DNA of 64,000 nt from Lachnospiraceae bacterium (GTDB taxonomy: Bacteria > Bacillota > Clostridia > Lachnospirales > Lachnospiraceae). Numbering within the stretch: the stretch's first letter is position 1; the number at the start of each line of letters is the position of its first letter. Position numbers and translations under genes: made by a program. Below the pieces are notes generated by a model. The model saw nothing but the letters and a program-made list of their open reading frames with translations, was not told the origin of the DNA and ran no database searches. Positions 9,519-18,148 of the stretch are shown here, piece after piece. The stretch covers positions 337,936 to 401,935 of the forward strand of contig JAQXJP010000035.1 in assembly GCA_029008875.1 (NCBI GenBank), read 5' to 3'.

Positions 9519-11651
9519 TTAGAGTGGTGAAACCTCAAAGAGCAAATCGCCGTAGGATGGCATCGGCCACATCTCCTTGTCCACGATCATCTCCAGCTCA
9601 TCCACCGGTGCACGAAGCTCTTCCATAGCAGTTTTCACCACATCTCTGTAGTAGGCAGCCTGCTCAGCGCCTTCCGCCATCTCACCGGCCTTCTCCGTTA
9701 CCTCCTGCAGTTTTGCAAGGGCAACCTTGGCATCGGACAACAGTGCGGAGGTTTCCGTCAAAAGCTCTGTCTGCACACTGACATCCGCATCGGCACATGC
9801 ACCCTTCACGGATGTGAGCGAATTTGCAAGAACCGTGGTGTACTTGATGACTGCCGGGATAATCTGCTTTCCGGCAATGTCAATCATGGAGCGAGCCTCA
9901 ATGTTGATGGTCTTGGAGTAGGTCTCGTACTCAATCTCCACACGGGACTCCAGCTCGGTCTTGGTAAATACACCGAACTTCTCAAACGCTGCAACATTTT
10001 CCGGAGCAACATATGCCGGGATTGCATCCACCATGGATTTGATGTTGGGAAGTCCTCTTCTGGCAGCTTCCTCCACCCACTCCTCGGAATATCCGTTTCC
10101 GTTGAAGATGATTCTCTGGTGCTCGGTTGCGTATTTCTTGATCAAATCATGTACAGCCAAATCGAAGTCATCGGCCTTTTCCAACACATCGCAAGCCTCG
10201 CTGAACGCTTCTGCCACGATGGTGTTGAGCACGATGTTCGGTTGTGCGATGGAAGCCTGTGAGCCAACCATACGGAACTCAAACTTGTTGCCGGTGAAAG
10301 CGAATGGTGAGGTACGGTTACGGTCGGTAGCATCCTTCATGAAATCCGGTAAGGTCTTAACACCGGTCTCCAGCTTGGAGCCTGACAGAGAGTGTGTTGC
10401 GGTTCCTGTGTTTACCAGCTGCTCAATCACATCCTCCAACTGCTCGCCCAGGAATACGGAAAGAATTGCAGGAGGTGCCTCGTTGGCTCCCAATCTGTGG
10501 TCGTTTCCTACGTCTGCCGCTGATGCACGGAGGAGTGCTGCATGCTCATCCACCGCCTTTAGGATACAGGTAAGTACCAGAAGGAACTGAATATTCTCAT
10601 GCGGTGTATCGCCCGGATCCAACAGGTTGATTCCGTCATCTGTAGTGATGGACCAGTTGTTGTGCTTTCCGGATCCGTTCACACCTGCAAATGGCTTCTC
10701 ATGGAGCAGGCACTGTAAACCGTGACGTCCCGCTACCTTCTTCAAGGTTTCCATCACCAACTGGTTGTGATCTACGGCAACGTTGGCCTCGGAATAAATC
10801 GGAGCCAGCTCATGCTGAGCAGGTGCAACCTCGTTGTGCTGTGTCTTAGCAGATACGCCGAGCTTCCACAGCTCCTTGTTTACATCTCTCATGTATGCAG
10901 CGATTCTCTCACGGATGGCACCGAAGTAATGGTCGTCCATCTCCTGACCCTTCGGAGGCATTGCGCCAAACAAGGTGCGTCCTGCGAAAATCAAGTCTTT
11001 TCTCTGTAAGTATTTCTCTCTGTCTACCAGGAAGTACTCCTGCTCCGGTCCAACGGAAGGAGTAACCTTTGTAGAGGTTGTATTGCCAAATAACCGAAGC
11101 AAGCGAAGAGCCTGCTCATTGATTGCTTCCATGGAACGAAGCATCGGTGTCTTCTGATCCAGTGCCTCGCCTGTGTATGAGCAGAATGCTGTGGGGATAC
11201 AAAGTGTTGCGCCTGCTGCGTCCTGGCGAACAAACGCCGGTGAAGTACAATCCCACGCTGTGTATCCTCTCGCCTCGAAGGTAGCTCGAAGTCCACCGGA
11301 AGGGAAGGAGGAAGCATCCGGCTCACCCTTAATTAATTCTTTTCCGGAGAAGCTCATCAATACTTTTCCGTTTTCCATCGGAGCAGTGATGAAAGAATCA
11401 TGCTTCTCTGCGGTCACTCCGGTAAGAGGCTGAAACCAATGGGTATAATGGGTAGCTCCCTTTTCGATGGCCCATTCCTTCATCTCATGTGCAATGACAT
11501 CGGCGGTCTCAAGATCTAACTCTTTTCCCTCCTCCATCACCTCATGGAGTTTCTTGTAAACTTTCTTTGGAAGTCTTGTCTGCATCACTGCATCGTTGAA
11601 TACGTTCTCTCCAAAGATGTCTGCTACATTGTAGTACTCTGTTTCGCTCAT
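9519..11651 (-). CDS. glnN: Glutamine synthetase type III (GlnN), copy 1
   Basis: ATP-dependent condensation of ammonia and glutamate to glutamine, cytosolic, by the large type III (GSIII) enzyme. At 710 residues it has the family's usual length. The catalytic core contains [24 protein letters not shown] and [11 protein letters not shown], with the long N- and C-terminal extensions of the family. The start is set by AAAGGA about 10 nt upstream and by agreement with copy 2 ([15 protein letters not shown] at both N termini). It precedes amt-glnB on the same strand. It has its own predicted promoter and a terminator-like hairpin in a leader of roughly 155 nt. Confidence 0.96.
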   Translation of the reverse strand: MSETEYYNVADIFGENVFNDAVMQTRLPKKVYKKLHEVMEEGKELDLETADVIAHEMKEWAIEKGATHYTHWFQPLTGVTAEKHDSFITAPMENGKVLMSFSGKELIKGEPDASSFPSGGLRATFEARGYTAWDCTSPAFVRQDAAGATLCIPTAFCSYTGEALDQKTPMLRSMEAINEQALRLLRLFGNTTSTKVTPSVGPEQEYFLVDREKYLQRKDLIFAGRTLFGAMPPKGQEMDDHYFGAIRERIAAYMRDVNKELWKLGVSAKTQHNEVAPAQHELAPIYSEANVAVDHNQLVMETLKKVAGRHGLQCLLHEKPFAGVNGSGKHNNWSITTDDGINLLDPGDTPHENIQFLLVLTCILKAVDEHAALLRASAADVGNDHRLGANEAPPAILSVFLGEQLEDVIEQLVNTGTATHSLSGSKLETGVKTLPDFMKDATDRNRTSPFAFTGNKFEFRMVGSQASIAQPNIVLNTIVAEAFSEACDVLEKADDFDLAVHDLIKKYATEHQRIIFNGNGYSEEWVEEAARRGLPNIKSMVDAIPAYVAPENVAAFEKFGVFTKTELESRVEIEYETYSKTINIEARSMIDIAGKQIIPAVIKYTTVLANSLTSVKGACADADVSVQTELLTETSALLSDAKVALAKLQEVTEKAGEMAEGAEQAAYYRDVVKTAMEELRAPVDELEMIVDKEMWPMPSYGDLLFEVSPL

Positions 11652-11746
11652 ATCGTCTACATCCTTTCTTTTGCTCACGATCAAATCCAAATCCCCTTGA
11701 TGTGATTATTTTTCAAATAATGATTGACTTTATTTTCTTAAGTACG

Positions 11747-11781
11747 AAAAAAAGGCGCTCCAACCCTTGTTGGAACGCCTT
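11747..11781 (-). promoter_or_regulatory. Terminator hairpin in the glnN copy-1 leader (attenuator candidate)
   Basis: A 13-bp stem (11781-11769 with 11764-11752; a G-U pair on the RNA) with a 4-nt loop, then seven U residues ending at 11747. It lies downstream of a predicted promoter (11840-11812) and about 100 nt upstream of the glnN start, so transcripts from that promoter must pass it. It could also be a second stop for the glnN copy-2 transcript. Confidence 0.65.
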
Positions 11782-11811
11782 CGTTCATTGCATCATTATT
11801 CGCTTGCAACT

Positions 11812-11840
11812 AAAATACCTCATGTTTTTACAAAAATCAA
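11812..11840 (-). promoter_or_regulatory. Predicted promoter of glnN copy 1
   Basis: TTGATT (11840-11835), a 17-bp spacer and TATTTT (11817-11812) on the minus strand. Initiation would fall near 11805, just upstream of the leader hairpin. Seen by eye only. Confidence 0.5.
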
Positions 11841-11890
11841 CCCCAATCACTTAAACTTTTAAAGTTTTGTGTGAATTGACATTATTTTCA

Positions 11891-11920
11891 AAAGCACAGA
11901 CTACTTTTTGTGCATTTTTT
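11891..11920 (-). terminator. Weak terminator after glnN copy 2
   Basis: A short stem GCACA (11894-11898) with TGTGC (11909-11913), flanked by A/T tracts, 10 nt past the glnN copy-2 stop codon. The stem is weak, so the call is tentative. Confidence 0.4.
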
Positions 11921-11929
11921 ATAATCAAT

Positions 11930-14056
11930 CTAGATTGCGGATACTTCGAACAATAAATCTCCGTAGGAGGGCATCGGCCACATCTCCTTGTCCACCAGCA
12001 TTTCCAATTGATCCACCGGCTTGCGGAGCGCTTCCATCGCCACAGTCACTTCATTGCGGTAGTAGAGGGCCTGTTCCTGTCCATGCGCCATCTCCGCCGC
12101 ACGCTCCGTGACATCCTGCAGTTTTGCAAGGGCCACCTTCACATCGGACAACAGTGCGGAGGTCTCAACCAAAAGCTCTGTCTGCACACTGACATCCGCA
12201 TCCGCACATGCTCCGCTCACCGCGGAGAGAGAATTTGCCAGAACCGTTGTGTATTTGATGACGGAAGGAATAATCTGTTTTCCCGCAATATCGATCATGG
12301 CGCGGGCCTCGATATTGATGGTCTTTGCGTAGGTCTCATATTCAATCTCCGCCCGGGACTCCAATTCCGCCTTGGTGAACACGCCAAAGCGCTCAAATAA
12401 CTGCACGCTCTCCGGGGACACATAGGCGGGAATTGCCTCCACCATGGACTTGATATTGGGAAGTCCGCGTCTTGCCGCTTCCTCCACCCACTCCTCAGAA
12501 TATCCGTTTCCGTTGAAGATAATCCGCTGATGCTTTGTGGCGTACTCTTTGATCAGATCATGTACCGCAAGGTCGAAGTTGTCCGCCTTTTCCAACACGT
12601 CACAGGCCTCGCAGAAGGCTTCCGCCACAATGGTGTTGAGCACCACATTGGCCTGGGCCACGGAATCCTGGGATCCCACCATGCGGAACTCAAATTTATT
12701 GCCGGTAAATGCAAAGGGCGAGGTTCGATTTCGATCGGTCGCATCCTTCATGAAATCCGGCAGGGTCTTAACGCCGGTATCCAGACGCTCCCCCGTCAAA
12801 CTGTGGGTTGCCAGACCGGTGCTCACCAGCTGCTCAATCACATCCTCCAGCTGCTCCCCCAGGAACACGGACAAAATTGCAGGGGGTGCCTCGTTGGCTC
12901 CCAGACGGTGGTCATTTCCCACGTCCGCCGCGGATGCGCGCAGAAGTGCCGCGTGTTCATCCACCGCCTTCAGGATACAGGTAAGCACCAGAAGGAACTG
13001 GATGTTCTCGTGGGGCGTATCGCCCGGATCCAACAGGTTGATTCCGTCATCGGTGATCAGGGACCAGTTGTCATGCTTTCCGGATCCGTTGACTCCCGCA
13101 AAGGGTTTCTCATGGAGCAGGCAGTGCAAGCCATGACGCCCCGCCACCTTCTTCAGGGTCTCCATCACCAGCTGGTTGTGATCCACCGCCACATTGCACT
13201 GTGCGTAGATGGGTGCAAGCTCATGCTGTGCCGGCGCCACCTCATTGTGCTGAGTCTTTGCGGAAACGCCAAGCTTCCAAAGTTCCTTGTTCACATCCCT
13301 CATATATGCGGCGATTCGTTCCCGGATGGTACCGAAATAATGGTCATCCATCTCCTGCCCCTTGGGAGGCATTGCTCCAAACAGGGTGCGCCCCGCAAAA
13401 ATCAGATCCTTGCGCTGCAGATATTTCTCCCGGTCAATCAGAAAATACTCCTGTTCCGCTCCCACAGATGGAGTCACCTTCCGGGAGGTGTTGTTGCCGA
13501 ACAGGCGAAGCAGTCGAAGCGCCTGTGCATTGATTGCCTCCATGGAGCGGAGAAGCGGTGTCTTCTGATCCAGGGATTCTCCGGTGTAGGAACAAAACGC
13601 GGTGGGAATACAGAGGGTTGCCCCCGCAGCATCCTGACGGACAAAGGCCGGGGAGGTACAATCCCACGCGGTATATCCTCTGGCTTCAAATGTAGCTCGA
13701 AGTCCTCCGGAGGGGAAGGAGGATGCATCCGGCTCCCCTTTGATCAATTCCTTGCCGGAAAAACTCATCAGCACCTTGCCATTCTCCATGGGTGCGGTGA
13801 TAAAGGAATCGTGCTTCTCTGCTGTCACCCCGGTAAGCGGCTGGAACCAGTGAGAGTAATGGGTTGCCCCTTTCTCGATGGCCCACTCCTTCATCTCATG
13901 CGCGATGACATCCGCTGTCTCAAGGTCTAACTCTTTTCCCTCCTCCATCACCTGATGAAGCTTAGCATATACTTTTTTCGGGAGCCTTGTCTGCATGACG
14001 GCATCGTTGAACACGTTCTCTCCAAAAATATCTGCCACATTATAATAATCTGCCAT
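11930..14056 (-). CDS. glnN: Glutamine synthetase type III (GlnN), copy 2
   Basis: A second, complete GSIII of 708 residues, very similar to copy 1 along its whole length (long identical runs, for example around GASFP-like [17 protein letters not shown]). It keeps the same catalytic motifs, [10 protein letters not shown] and [13 protein letters not shown]. Differences are scattered substitutions rather than domain changes, so it looks like an older tandem duplication with both copies retained. Copy 2 uses visibly more GC-rich synonymous codons. Its predicted promoter (TTGCTT-17-TATTAC) gives a leader of only about 30 nt with no hairpin, so the copies are probably regulated differently. AGGAAAGGA precedes the ATG. 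Confidence 0.96.
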   Translation of the reverse strand: MADYYNVADIFGENVFNDAVMQTRLPKKVYAKLHQVMEEGKELDLETADVIAHEMKEWAIEKGATHYSHWFQPLTGVTAEKHDSFITAPMENGKVLMSFSGKELIKGEPDASSFPSGGLRATFEARGYTAWDCTSPAFVRQDAAGATLCIPTAFCSYTGESLDQKTPLLRSMEAINAQALRLLRLFGNNTSRKVTPSVGAEQEYFLIDREKYLQRKDLIFAGRTLFGAMPPKGQEMDDHYFGTIRERIAAYMRDVNKELWKLGVSAKTQHNEVAPAQHELAPIYAQCNVAVDHNQLVMETLKKVAGRHGLHCLLHEKPFAGVNGSGKHDNWSLITDDGINLLDPGDTPHENIQFLLVLTCILKAVDEHAALLRASAADVGNDHRLGANEAPPAILSVFLGEQLEDVIEQLVSTGLATHSLTGERLDTGVKTLPDFMKDATDRNRTSPFAFTGNKFEFRMVGSQDSVAQANVVLNTIVAEAFCEACDVLEKADNFDLAVHDLIKEYATKHQRIIFNGNGYSEEWVEEAARRGLPNIKSMVEAIPAYVSPESVQLFERFGVFTKAELESRAEIEYETYAKTINIEARAMIDIAGKQIIPSVIKYTTVLANSLSAVSGACADADVSVQTELLVETSALLSDVKVALAKLQDVTERAAEMAHGQEQALYYRNEVTVAMEALRKPVDQLEMLVDKEMWPMPSYGDLLFEVSAI

Positions 14057-14090
14057 AATTCTATCCTTTCCTGTAAACTTTCCTATAAAA

Positions 14091-14119
14091 GTAATACCCT
14101 AAATCCTTACAAAAAGCAA
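14091..14119 (-). promoter_or_regulatory. Predicted promoter of glnN copy 2
   Basis: TTGCTT (14119-14114), a 17-bp spacer and TATTAC (14096-14091) on the minus strand, about 35 nt before the ATG. Seen by eye only. Confidence 0.45.
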
Positions 14120-14163
14120 GGTTTTCGCAGAACAAAATAAAGTTCTCGGCACTTTTCACTTCA

Positions 14164-14169
14164 TATAAT
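14164..14169 (+). promoter_or_regulatory. Possible -10 element at the left edge of the inverted repeat
   Basis: TATAAT lies so that transcription would start near 14176, the first bases of the inverted repeat. No good -35 element is seen at 16-18 bp spacing, so this is suggestive only. Confidence 0.3.
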
Positions 14170-14174
14170 TAACT

Positions 14175-14987
14175 CAAACTTCCCCTTCTGCTTCCCTCCC
14201 TCCCGGCGGTCCCTACCCACCTCCTCCCGCAACTTCGTGAAAATCGCATGAATTTGTCAGGTGCCTGTTCTCGGCTTCCGGTTTGTGCCCATTCACAGGC
14301 AGACTCTCTCGCGGGGGGGCCGTCTGCGGCGTACGCACGAGCTTGTTGTGTTTAGTGTGAATGAATACTCCCTGCGCCGCTCCACTCTCTTTTCACCTGT
14401 TTGCAAACATCCTGTTTTCTGACAGTTTGCCAGTGCTTCTTCTATCATTTACTGTTCGCCAAAATGTGGACATCCCGGGCCGCTTCGTCCGGCTATGACG
14501 GAGTTTTTCTGCAGAATACTTAATGGCTCTTGACGTGTCCGGACGCTGATACCACCGCGGCGAGGACCTGTCTGACCGAAGGGAGTTCCACAGCCGCGGT
14601 TATTTGCATAAAAAAAGCGGCCGGACACGTCTTAGAGCCAGTTAGTGTTCGAAGCCTTACTCCGCCATAGCCGGACGAAGCGACCCGGGCTGTTCACAGG
14701 TTGGCGGACAGCAAAATAGAAGCACTGGCTGCACTTAGAAAACAAAGATGCTGCAAAGTGGTGAAAAGAGAGTGGAGCGGCGCAGGGAGTATTCATTCAC
14801 ACAAGACTTGACATAAATCGTGCGTATGCCGCAGACGGCCCCCCCGCGAGAGTGTATGCCGCTGAATGAACACAAACAATCGAAGACGCCGAAAAAGGCA
14901 CCGACAAATTCGCAATTTGAAACGTGTTGCGGGAGGAGGTGGGTAAGGACCGCCGGGAGGGGGGAGGGAAGCAGAAGGGGAAGTTTG
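14175..14987. repeat. Giant imperfect inverted repeat (about 813 nt, no coding content)
   Basis: Two arms of about 385-410 nt are reverse complements of one another around a centre near 14580. Paired blocks are 14175-14233/14926-14987 (one mismatch and a 3-nt indel), 14306-14340/14818-14852 (34 of 35), 14355-14397/14760-14802 (43 of 43), 14474-14503/14660-14689 (28 of 30), 14524-14542/14621-14640, and 14554-14561/14593-14600 around a 31-nt apex. Differences cluster between these blocks, as internal loops would. It fills the gap between the fba terminator and the glnN copy-2 promoter, and no convincing gene lies in it. It may be a long structured RNA, a DNA hairpin site or a fold-back mobile element; no target duplication was found. 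Confidence 0.9.
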
Positions 14988-15000
14988 CGCTGTATGAAAG

Positions 15001-15049
15001 AAAAACGGGCCGGGAGAAATTTCCGTTTGTGGAAATATCTCCCGGCCCG
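15001..15049 (-). terminator. Terminator of the fba gene
   Basis: A 12-bp GC-rich stem (15006-15017 with 15038-15049) with an inner TTTCC/GGAAA stem, then a U-tract on the minus strand (15005-15001), 16 nt after the fba stop codon. Confidence 0.9.
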
Positions 15050-15064
15050 AAGGAATTAATTTGA

Positions 15065-15934
15065 TTAGTCGTTAGCCTTGCCAACAGAACCGAACAGTTC
15101 CATCTTCTCCTTAACGGTTGCCTTGATTGCTTCAGCACCCGGAGCGAGAAGCTTACGAGGGTCAAATCCCTTGCCTTCCAAATCCTTACCTGCCTCAATG
15201 TACTTGCGGGTAGCTTCCTGGAAGGACAGCTGGCACTCGGTATTCACGTTGATCTTGGATACGCCAAGGTCGATTGCCTTCTTGATCATATCAGCCGGAA
15301 TTCCTGTACCTCCGTGAAGTACAAGCGGCATGATTCCTGTCTTCTGCTGGATGGCATCCAGAGTCTCAAAGCTGAGTCCTGCCCAGTTTTCCGGATATTT
15401 TCCGTGGATGTTACCGATACCTGCAGCAAGCATGTCTACACCGAGATCAGCGATTGCCTTGCACTCGTTGGGATCAGCGCACTCGCCCATTCCCACAACA
15501 CCGTCTTCTTCTCCGCCGATGGATCCCACTTCCGCCTCGATGGACATTCCCATGGCATGAGCTACGGAAACAAGCTCCTTGGTCTTCTCAATGTTCTCCT
15601 CAATCGGATAGTGAGAACCGTCGAACATGATAGAGGTGAATCCGGCCTTGATACACTTGTAACATCCTTCGTAGCTGCCGTGATCCAGATGAAGAGCTAC
15701 CGGAACAGTGATTCCAAGTTCCTCATCCATAGCCTTAACCATTGCTGCCACTGTACCGAAACCGGTCATATACTTGCCGGCGCCTTCGGAAACCCCGAGG
15801 ATTACAGGGGACTGTAATTCCTGAGCAGTTAATAAAATAGACTTTGTCCACTCTAAGTTATTAATGTTGAACTGACCTACTGCATAGTGACCAGCTTTTG
15901 CTTTTTTGAGCATTTCTGTTGCAGATACTAACAT
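15065..15934 (-). CDS. fba: Fructose-1,6-bisphosphate aldolase, class II
   Basis: Zinc-dependent cleavage of fructose 1,6-bisphosphate in glycolysis, cytosolic. The 289-residue protein shows the class II pattern: LHLDHGSYEGC with the catalytic and zinc-binding residues, IGNIHGKYPENW with a second metal-binding His, and LVLHGGTGIP with the third. The ATG at 15934 is preferred over a GTG three bases upstream because AGGAGG (15942-15947) is better spaced. A minus-strand TATAAT (15974-15969) is a likely -10 element. It is monocistronic, with its own terminator directly abutting the giant inverted repeat. Confidence 0.95.
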   Translation of the reverse strand: MLVSATEMLKKAKAGHYAVGQFNINNLEWTKSILLTAQELQSPVILGVSEGAGKYMTGFGTVAAMVKAMDEELGITVPVALHLDHGSYEGCYKCIKAGFTSIMFDGSHYPIEENIEKTKELVSVAHAMGMSIEAEVGSIGGEEDGVVGMGECADPNECKAIADLGVDMLAAGIGNIHGKYPENWAGLSFETLDAIQQKTGIMPLVLHGGTGIPADMIKKAIDLGVSKINVNTECQLSFQEATRKYIEAGKDLEGKGFDPRKLLAPGAEAIKATVKEKMELFGSVGKAND

Positions 15935-16006
15935 CACATTTTCCTCCTAAAATCAATAAGTTAGTTAGATTATATTACAATTATTTGCAAAAAGAAAGTA
16001 CAAGAT

Positions 16007-16972
16007 TTATTTATTGTCGGAAAACAGAAGGTCGTCCCCGAATTCCACCAGATGGGAGTCCTCCTCTGTCTCCTCATCCCCCTCCGGCGGCACAAAGATG
16101 GTCACTTTTTGCTTCAGGTTCTTGATGAGAAGGTCATCATGCTCCCCGCCAAATTCCCCGTCCAACGTCCAGGGAATCTTCTCCTCACTGGAAAAATGAA
16201 TCTCGCTGGTGCGGAATGTGTAGATCAAATCCGTATCGTCAATCAGATTTGTGAGACTTGCGAGAATCTCGTTGAGCTCCATGAGATTTTTGGGTTTTTT
16301 AATCAAGGTGACCTCAAACTCCCCGTCATCCAGCTTTACATCGCTGCCTGTAATCCCCTTAAATCCGCCTACGGAAATGGAGTTGGTAACCATTCCCAGA
16401 ATAAAGCGATCCTCGATCACATCCCCGTTGCTTTCAAACTTCATCTGATAGGAAGACAGATCATTCAAACGCTTGGCGCCTTCCAGTATGTATGCCACAT
16501 GTCCAAACACATTTTTGAGCTGCTGGGGTGTCTGATAAGACACTTCGGTAAACACGCCAAATGCTGCCACATACACAAAGGAATCCCCGTTAAAATATCC
16601 GATATCACAGGGAAATCCGTTCTCGCCCACCGCAACCCTGGCCGCGTGCACCATCCCCTTGGGAATCTTCAGGGAATTGGCAAAATCGTTGGTGCTTCCC
16701 GCAGGGATATAGCCAATGGGCACGTCCGCCCCGTTTTGCAGCATACCCGTCACCACCTCATCCAAGGTGCCATCTCCGCCGCTGCACACAATGCGGTCAT
16801 ACCGATCCGCTTCCTGTGCGATTTTCTGAATTGCATCTCCCTGAAACTGGGTGGTGTAAATGGTCACTTCAAAGCCGGCCTTTACCATAAGGTCCACGAT
16901 ATCCACCACATAGTTTTTGATTAATCCCTTACCGGAGTGTGGGTTAAAAATAAACAACAGTTTTTTACTCAT
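16007..16972 (-). CDS. Diacylglycerol/lipid kinase family protein
   Basis: A 321-residue member of the DagK/YegS lipid-kinase family, which phosphorylates diacylglycerol or related lipids at the inner membrane face. Signatures seen are NPHSGKG at the N terminus, SGGDGTLDEVVTGML with the GGDGT nucleotide motif, and PAGSTNDFAN. The length fits the family. The ATG at 16972 is preceded by GGTGGAG; an in-frame start further upstream has no such site. It is followed upstream on the same strand by crh with a gap of about 40 nt. The exact substrate cannot be told from sequence. Confidence 0.9.
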   Translation of the reverse strand: MSKKLLFIFNPHSGKGLIKNYVVDIVDLMVKAGFEVTIYTTQFQGDAIQKIAQEADRYDRIVCSGGDGTLDEVVTGMLQNGADVPIGYIPAGSTNDFANSLKIPKGMVHAARVAVGENGFPCDIGYFNGDSFVYVAAFGVFTEVSYQTPQQLKNVFGHVAYILEGAKRLNDLSSYQMKFESNGDVIEDRFILGMVTNSISVGGFKGITGSDVKLDDGEFEVTLIKKPKNLMELNEILASLTNLIDDTDLIYTFRTSEIHFSSEEKIPWTLDGEFGGEHDDLLIKNLKQKVTIFVPPEGDEETEEDSHLVEFGDDLLFSDNK

Positions 16973-17013
16973 TCGCTCCACCTCAAAATACAATCAATGC
17001 CCTCCGGCATATC

Positions 17014-17262
17014 CTACTTTGACAAAAAATTTTCAATGGCCTCAATGGCTTCCTTCGCATCCTCTCCGTCCGCTTCCACAACGATTTTTTTGCCCATATC
17101 AAGGCCCAGGCCCATAACTCCCATAATACTCTTTGCATTTATGATCTTATCATCCATGGTGATGGTAATTTTTCCGGAATAGTTTCCCGCCAGCGCCACC
17201 AGTTCCGCCAGGGGACGGGCCTCAAATACTAAATTGCTGTTCACTGTTATCTCTTTTTTCAT
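17014..17262 (-). CDS. crh: Crh-like HPr paralogue (no phosphocarrier histidine)
   Basis: An 82-residue HPr-fold protein. The regulatory serine motif NAKSIMGVM is intact (Ser45, equal to HPr Ser46), but the active-site His15 of HPr is replaced by Glu14 in FEARP. It therefore cannot act as a PTS phosphocarrier. This is the pattern of Bacillus Crh (Gln15), which after HprK phosphorylation is a CcpA cofactor in catabolite control. Position supports the call: it directly follows rapZ-whiA, as crh does in Bacillus, and hprK lies 4 kb upstream on the same strand. Its ribosome-binding site lies inside the end of whiA. Confidence 0.85.
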   Translation of the reverse strand: MKKEITVNSNLVFEARPLAELVALAGNYSGKITITMDDKIINAKSIMGVMGLGLDMGKKIVVEADGEDAKEAIEAIENFLSK

Positions 17263-17263
17263 C

Positions 17264-18148
17264 TTATCCTCCCATATTTGTCTCACATGTTGAAGCGATT
17301 TCCGCCAATTTGCGCAACCTGTGATTCACCCCTGATTTGCCCACCGGGGGATCCAAAAGTGCGCCCAAATCCTTCAGCGGTGTGTCCGGATAGTCCAGTC
17401 GAAGCTGCGCCATCTCCCGCAGATGCTCCGGAAGTCCATCGAAGCCGATGGTATCCCGAATCAGCATAATATCCTGTATCTGCTTTACCGCCGCATTCAC
17501 TGTCTTGCTGATATTGGCGGTCTCACAGTTCACCTTTCGATTTACCGAATTGCGCATCTCCTTGAGAATGCGCACGTTTTCCAAATTCATCAGCGCCACA
17601 TAGGCTTCCATAACATTCAGCATGTCTACAATTTGTGAGCCTTCCTTGAGGTAGACCACATAGTGCCCTTTGCGCTCCACAATTTTGGCATCCAGCTCAA
17701 AATTCTGCATCAGTTCCTGCAACTGGGATGCCTGTTCCACGCTCCTTGCCACCAATTCAAAATGGTAGGATTTCTGAGGGTCGCTCACTGACCCCACCGC
17801 CAGAAATGCGCCTCTCAAAAATGCTCTCTGGCAACAGGTCCGCTGCACCAAAAGTCCGTTGGTGCGGCTTCCCGCCTGCCGGTCCCGCTCCCACTTTACC
17901 GTCTCCAGCAGCCGTATCACATCCGCTTCCTCCAGCGGCTTGGAGATGTCCACGCCAAAAATCAGCTTCATGAGCAGCGCATATTTTTGTATCAGCACCG
18001 GATTGTCGGAATTCAGATGAATCCTCATGGGATGCTCCTGCACCACACCGTCAAATTCCAAAATTGCCGCCAGCTCCGCAATTTGGCAGTGCCTGCTCTT
18101 GCTGGTCTGGCGTATCAATTCCTCTTTTACATCGCTTGAAAAAGACAT
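17264..18148 (-). CDS. whiA: DNA-binding protein WhiA
   Basis: A 294-residue WhiA: an N-terminal LAGLIDADG-like domain without nuclease activity in known members, and a C-terminal helix-turn-helix. The latter is seen around LREMAQLRLDYPDTPLKDLG and SGVNHRLRKLAEIA. WhiA is a sporulation regulator in Streptomyces and influences cell division and chromosome segregation in Bacillus. The sequence FLRGAFLAVGSVSDP and the start MSFSSDVKEEL are typical. The rapZ stop codon directly abuts its ATG, and its end nearly touches crh, so the three are translationally linked. The gluconeogenesis factor yvcK usually found before it is missing. Confidence 0.93.
   Translation of the reverse strand: MSFSSDVKEELIRQTSKSRHCQIAELAAILEFDGVVQEHPMRIHLNSDNPVLIQKYALLMKLIFGVDISKPLEEADVIRLLETVKWERDRQAGSRTNGLLVQRTCCQRAFLRGAFLAVGSVSDPQKSYHFELVARSVEQASQLQELMQNFELDAKIVERKGHYVVYLKEGSQIVDMLNVMEAYVALMNLENVRILKEMRNSVNRKVNCETANISKTVNAAVKQIQDIMLIRDTIGFDGLPEHLREMAQLRLDYPDTPLKDLGALLDPPVGKSGVNHRLRKLAEIASTCETNMGG

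Noticed and set aside
12530..13930. A 466-codon plus-strand open frame
   Set aside because: Antisense shadow of glnN copy 2, whose protein is certain; the translated sequence has no family features.
14175..14987. Insertion sequence or group II intron as the explanation of the inverted repeat
   Set aside because: No transposase or reverse-transcriptase frame, no domain V-like intron end and no target-site duplication were seen. A non-autonomous element remains possible.
14820..15059. Plus-strand 79-codon frame in the right arm of the inverted repeat
   Set aside because: It crosses the fba terminator stem and shows no motif or ribosome-binding site.
14797..15198. Minus-strand open frame crossing the right arm of the inverted repeat into fba
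   Set aside because: It overlaps the fba terminator and fba itself out of frame; composition is not protein-like.
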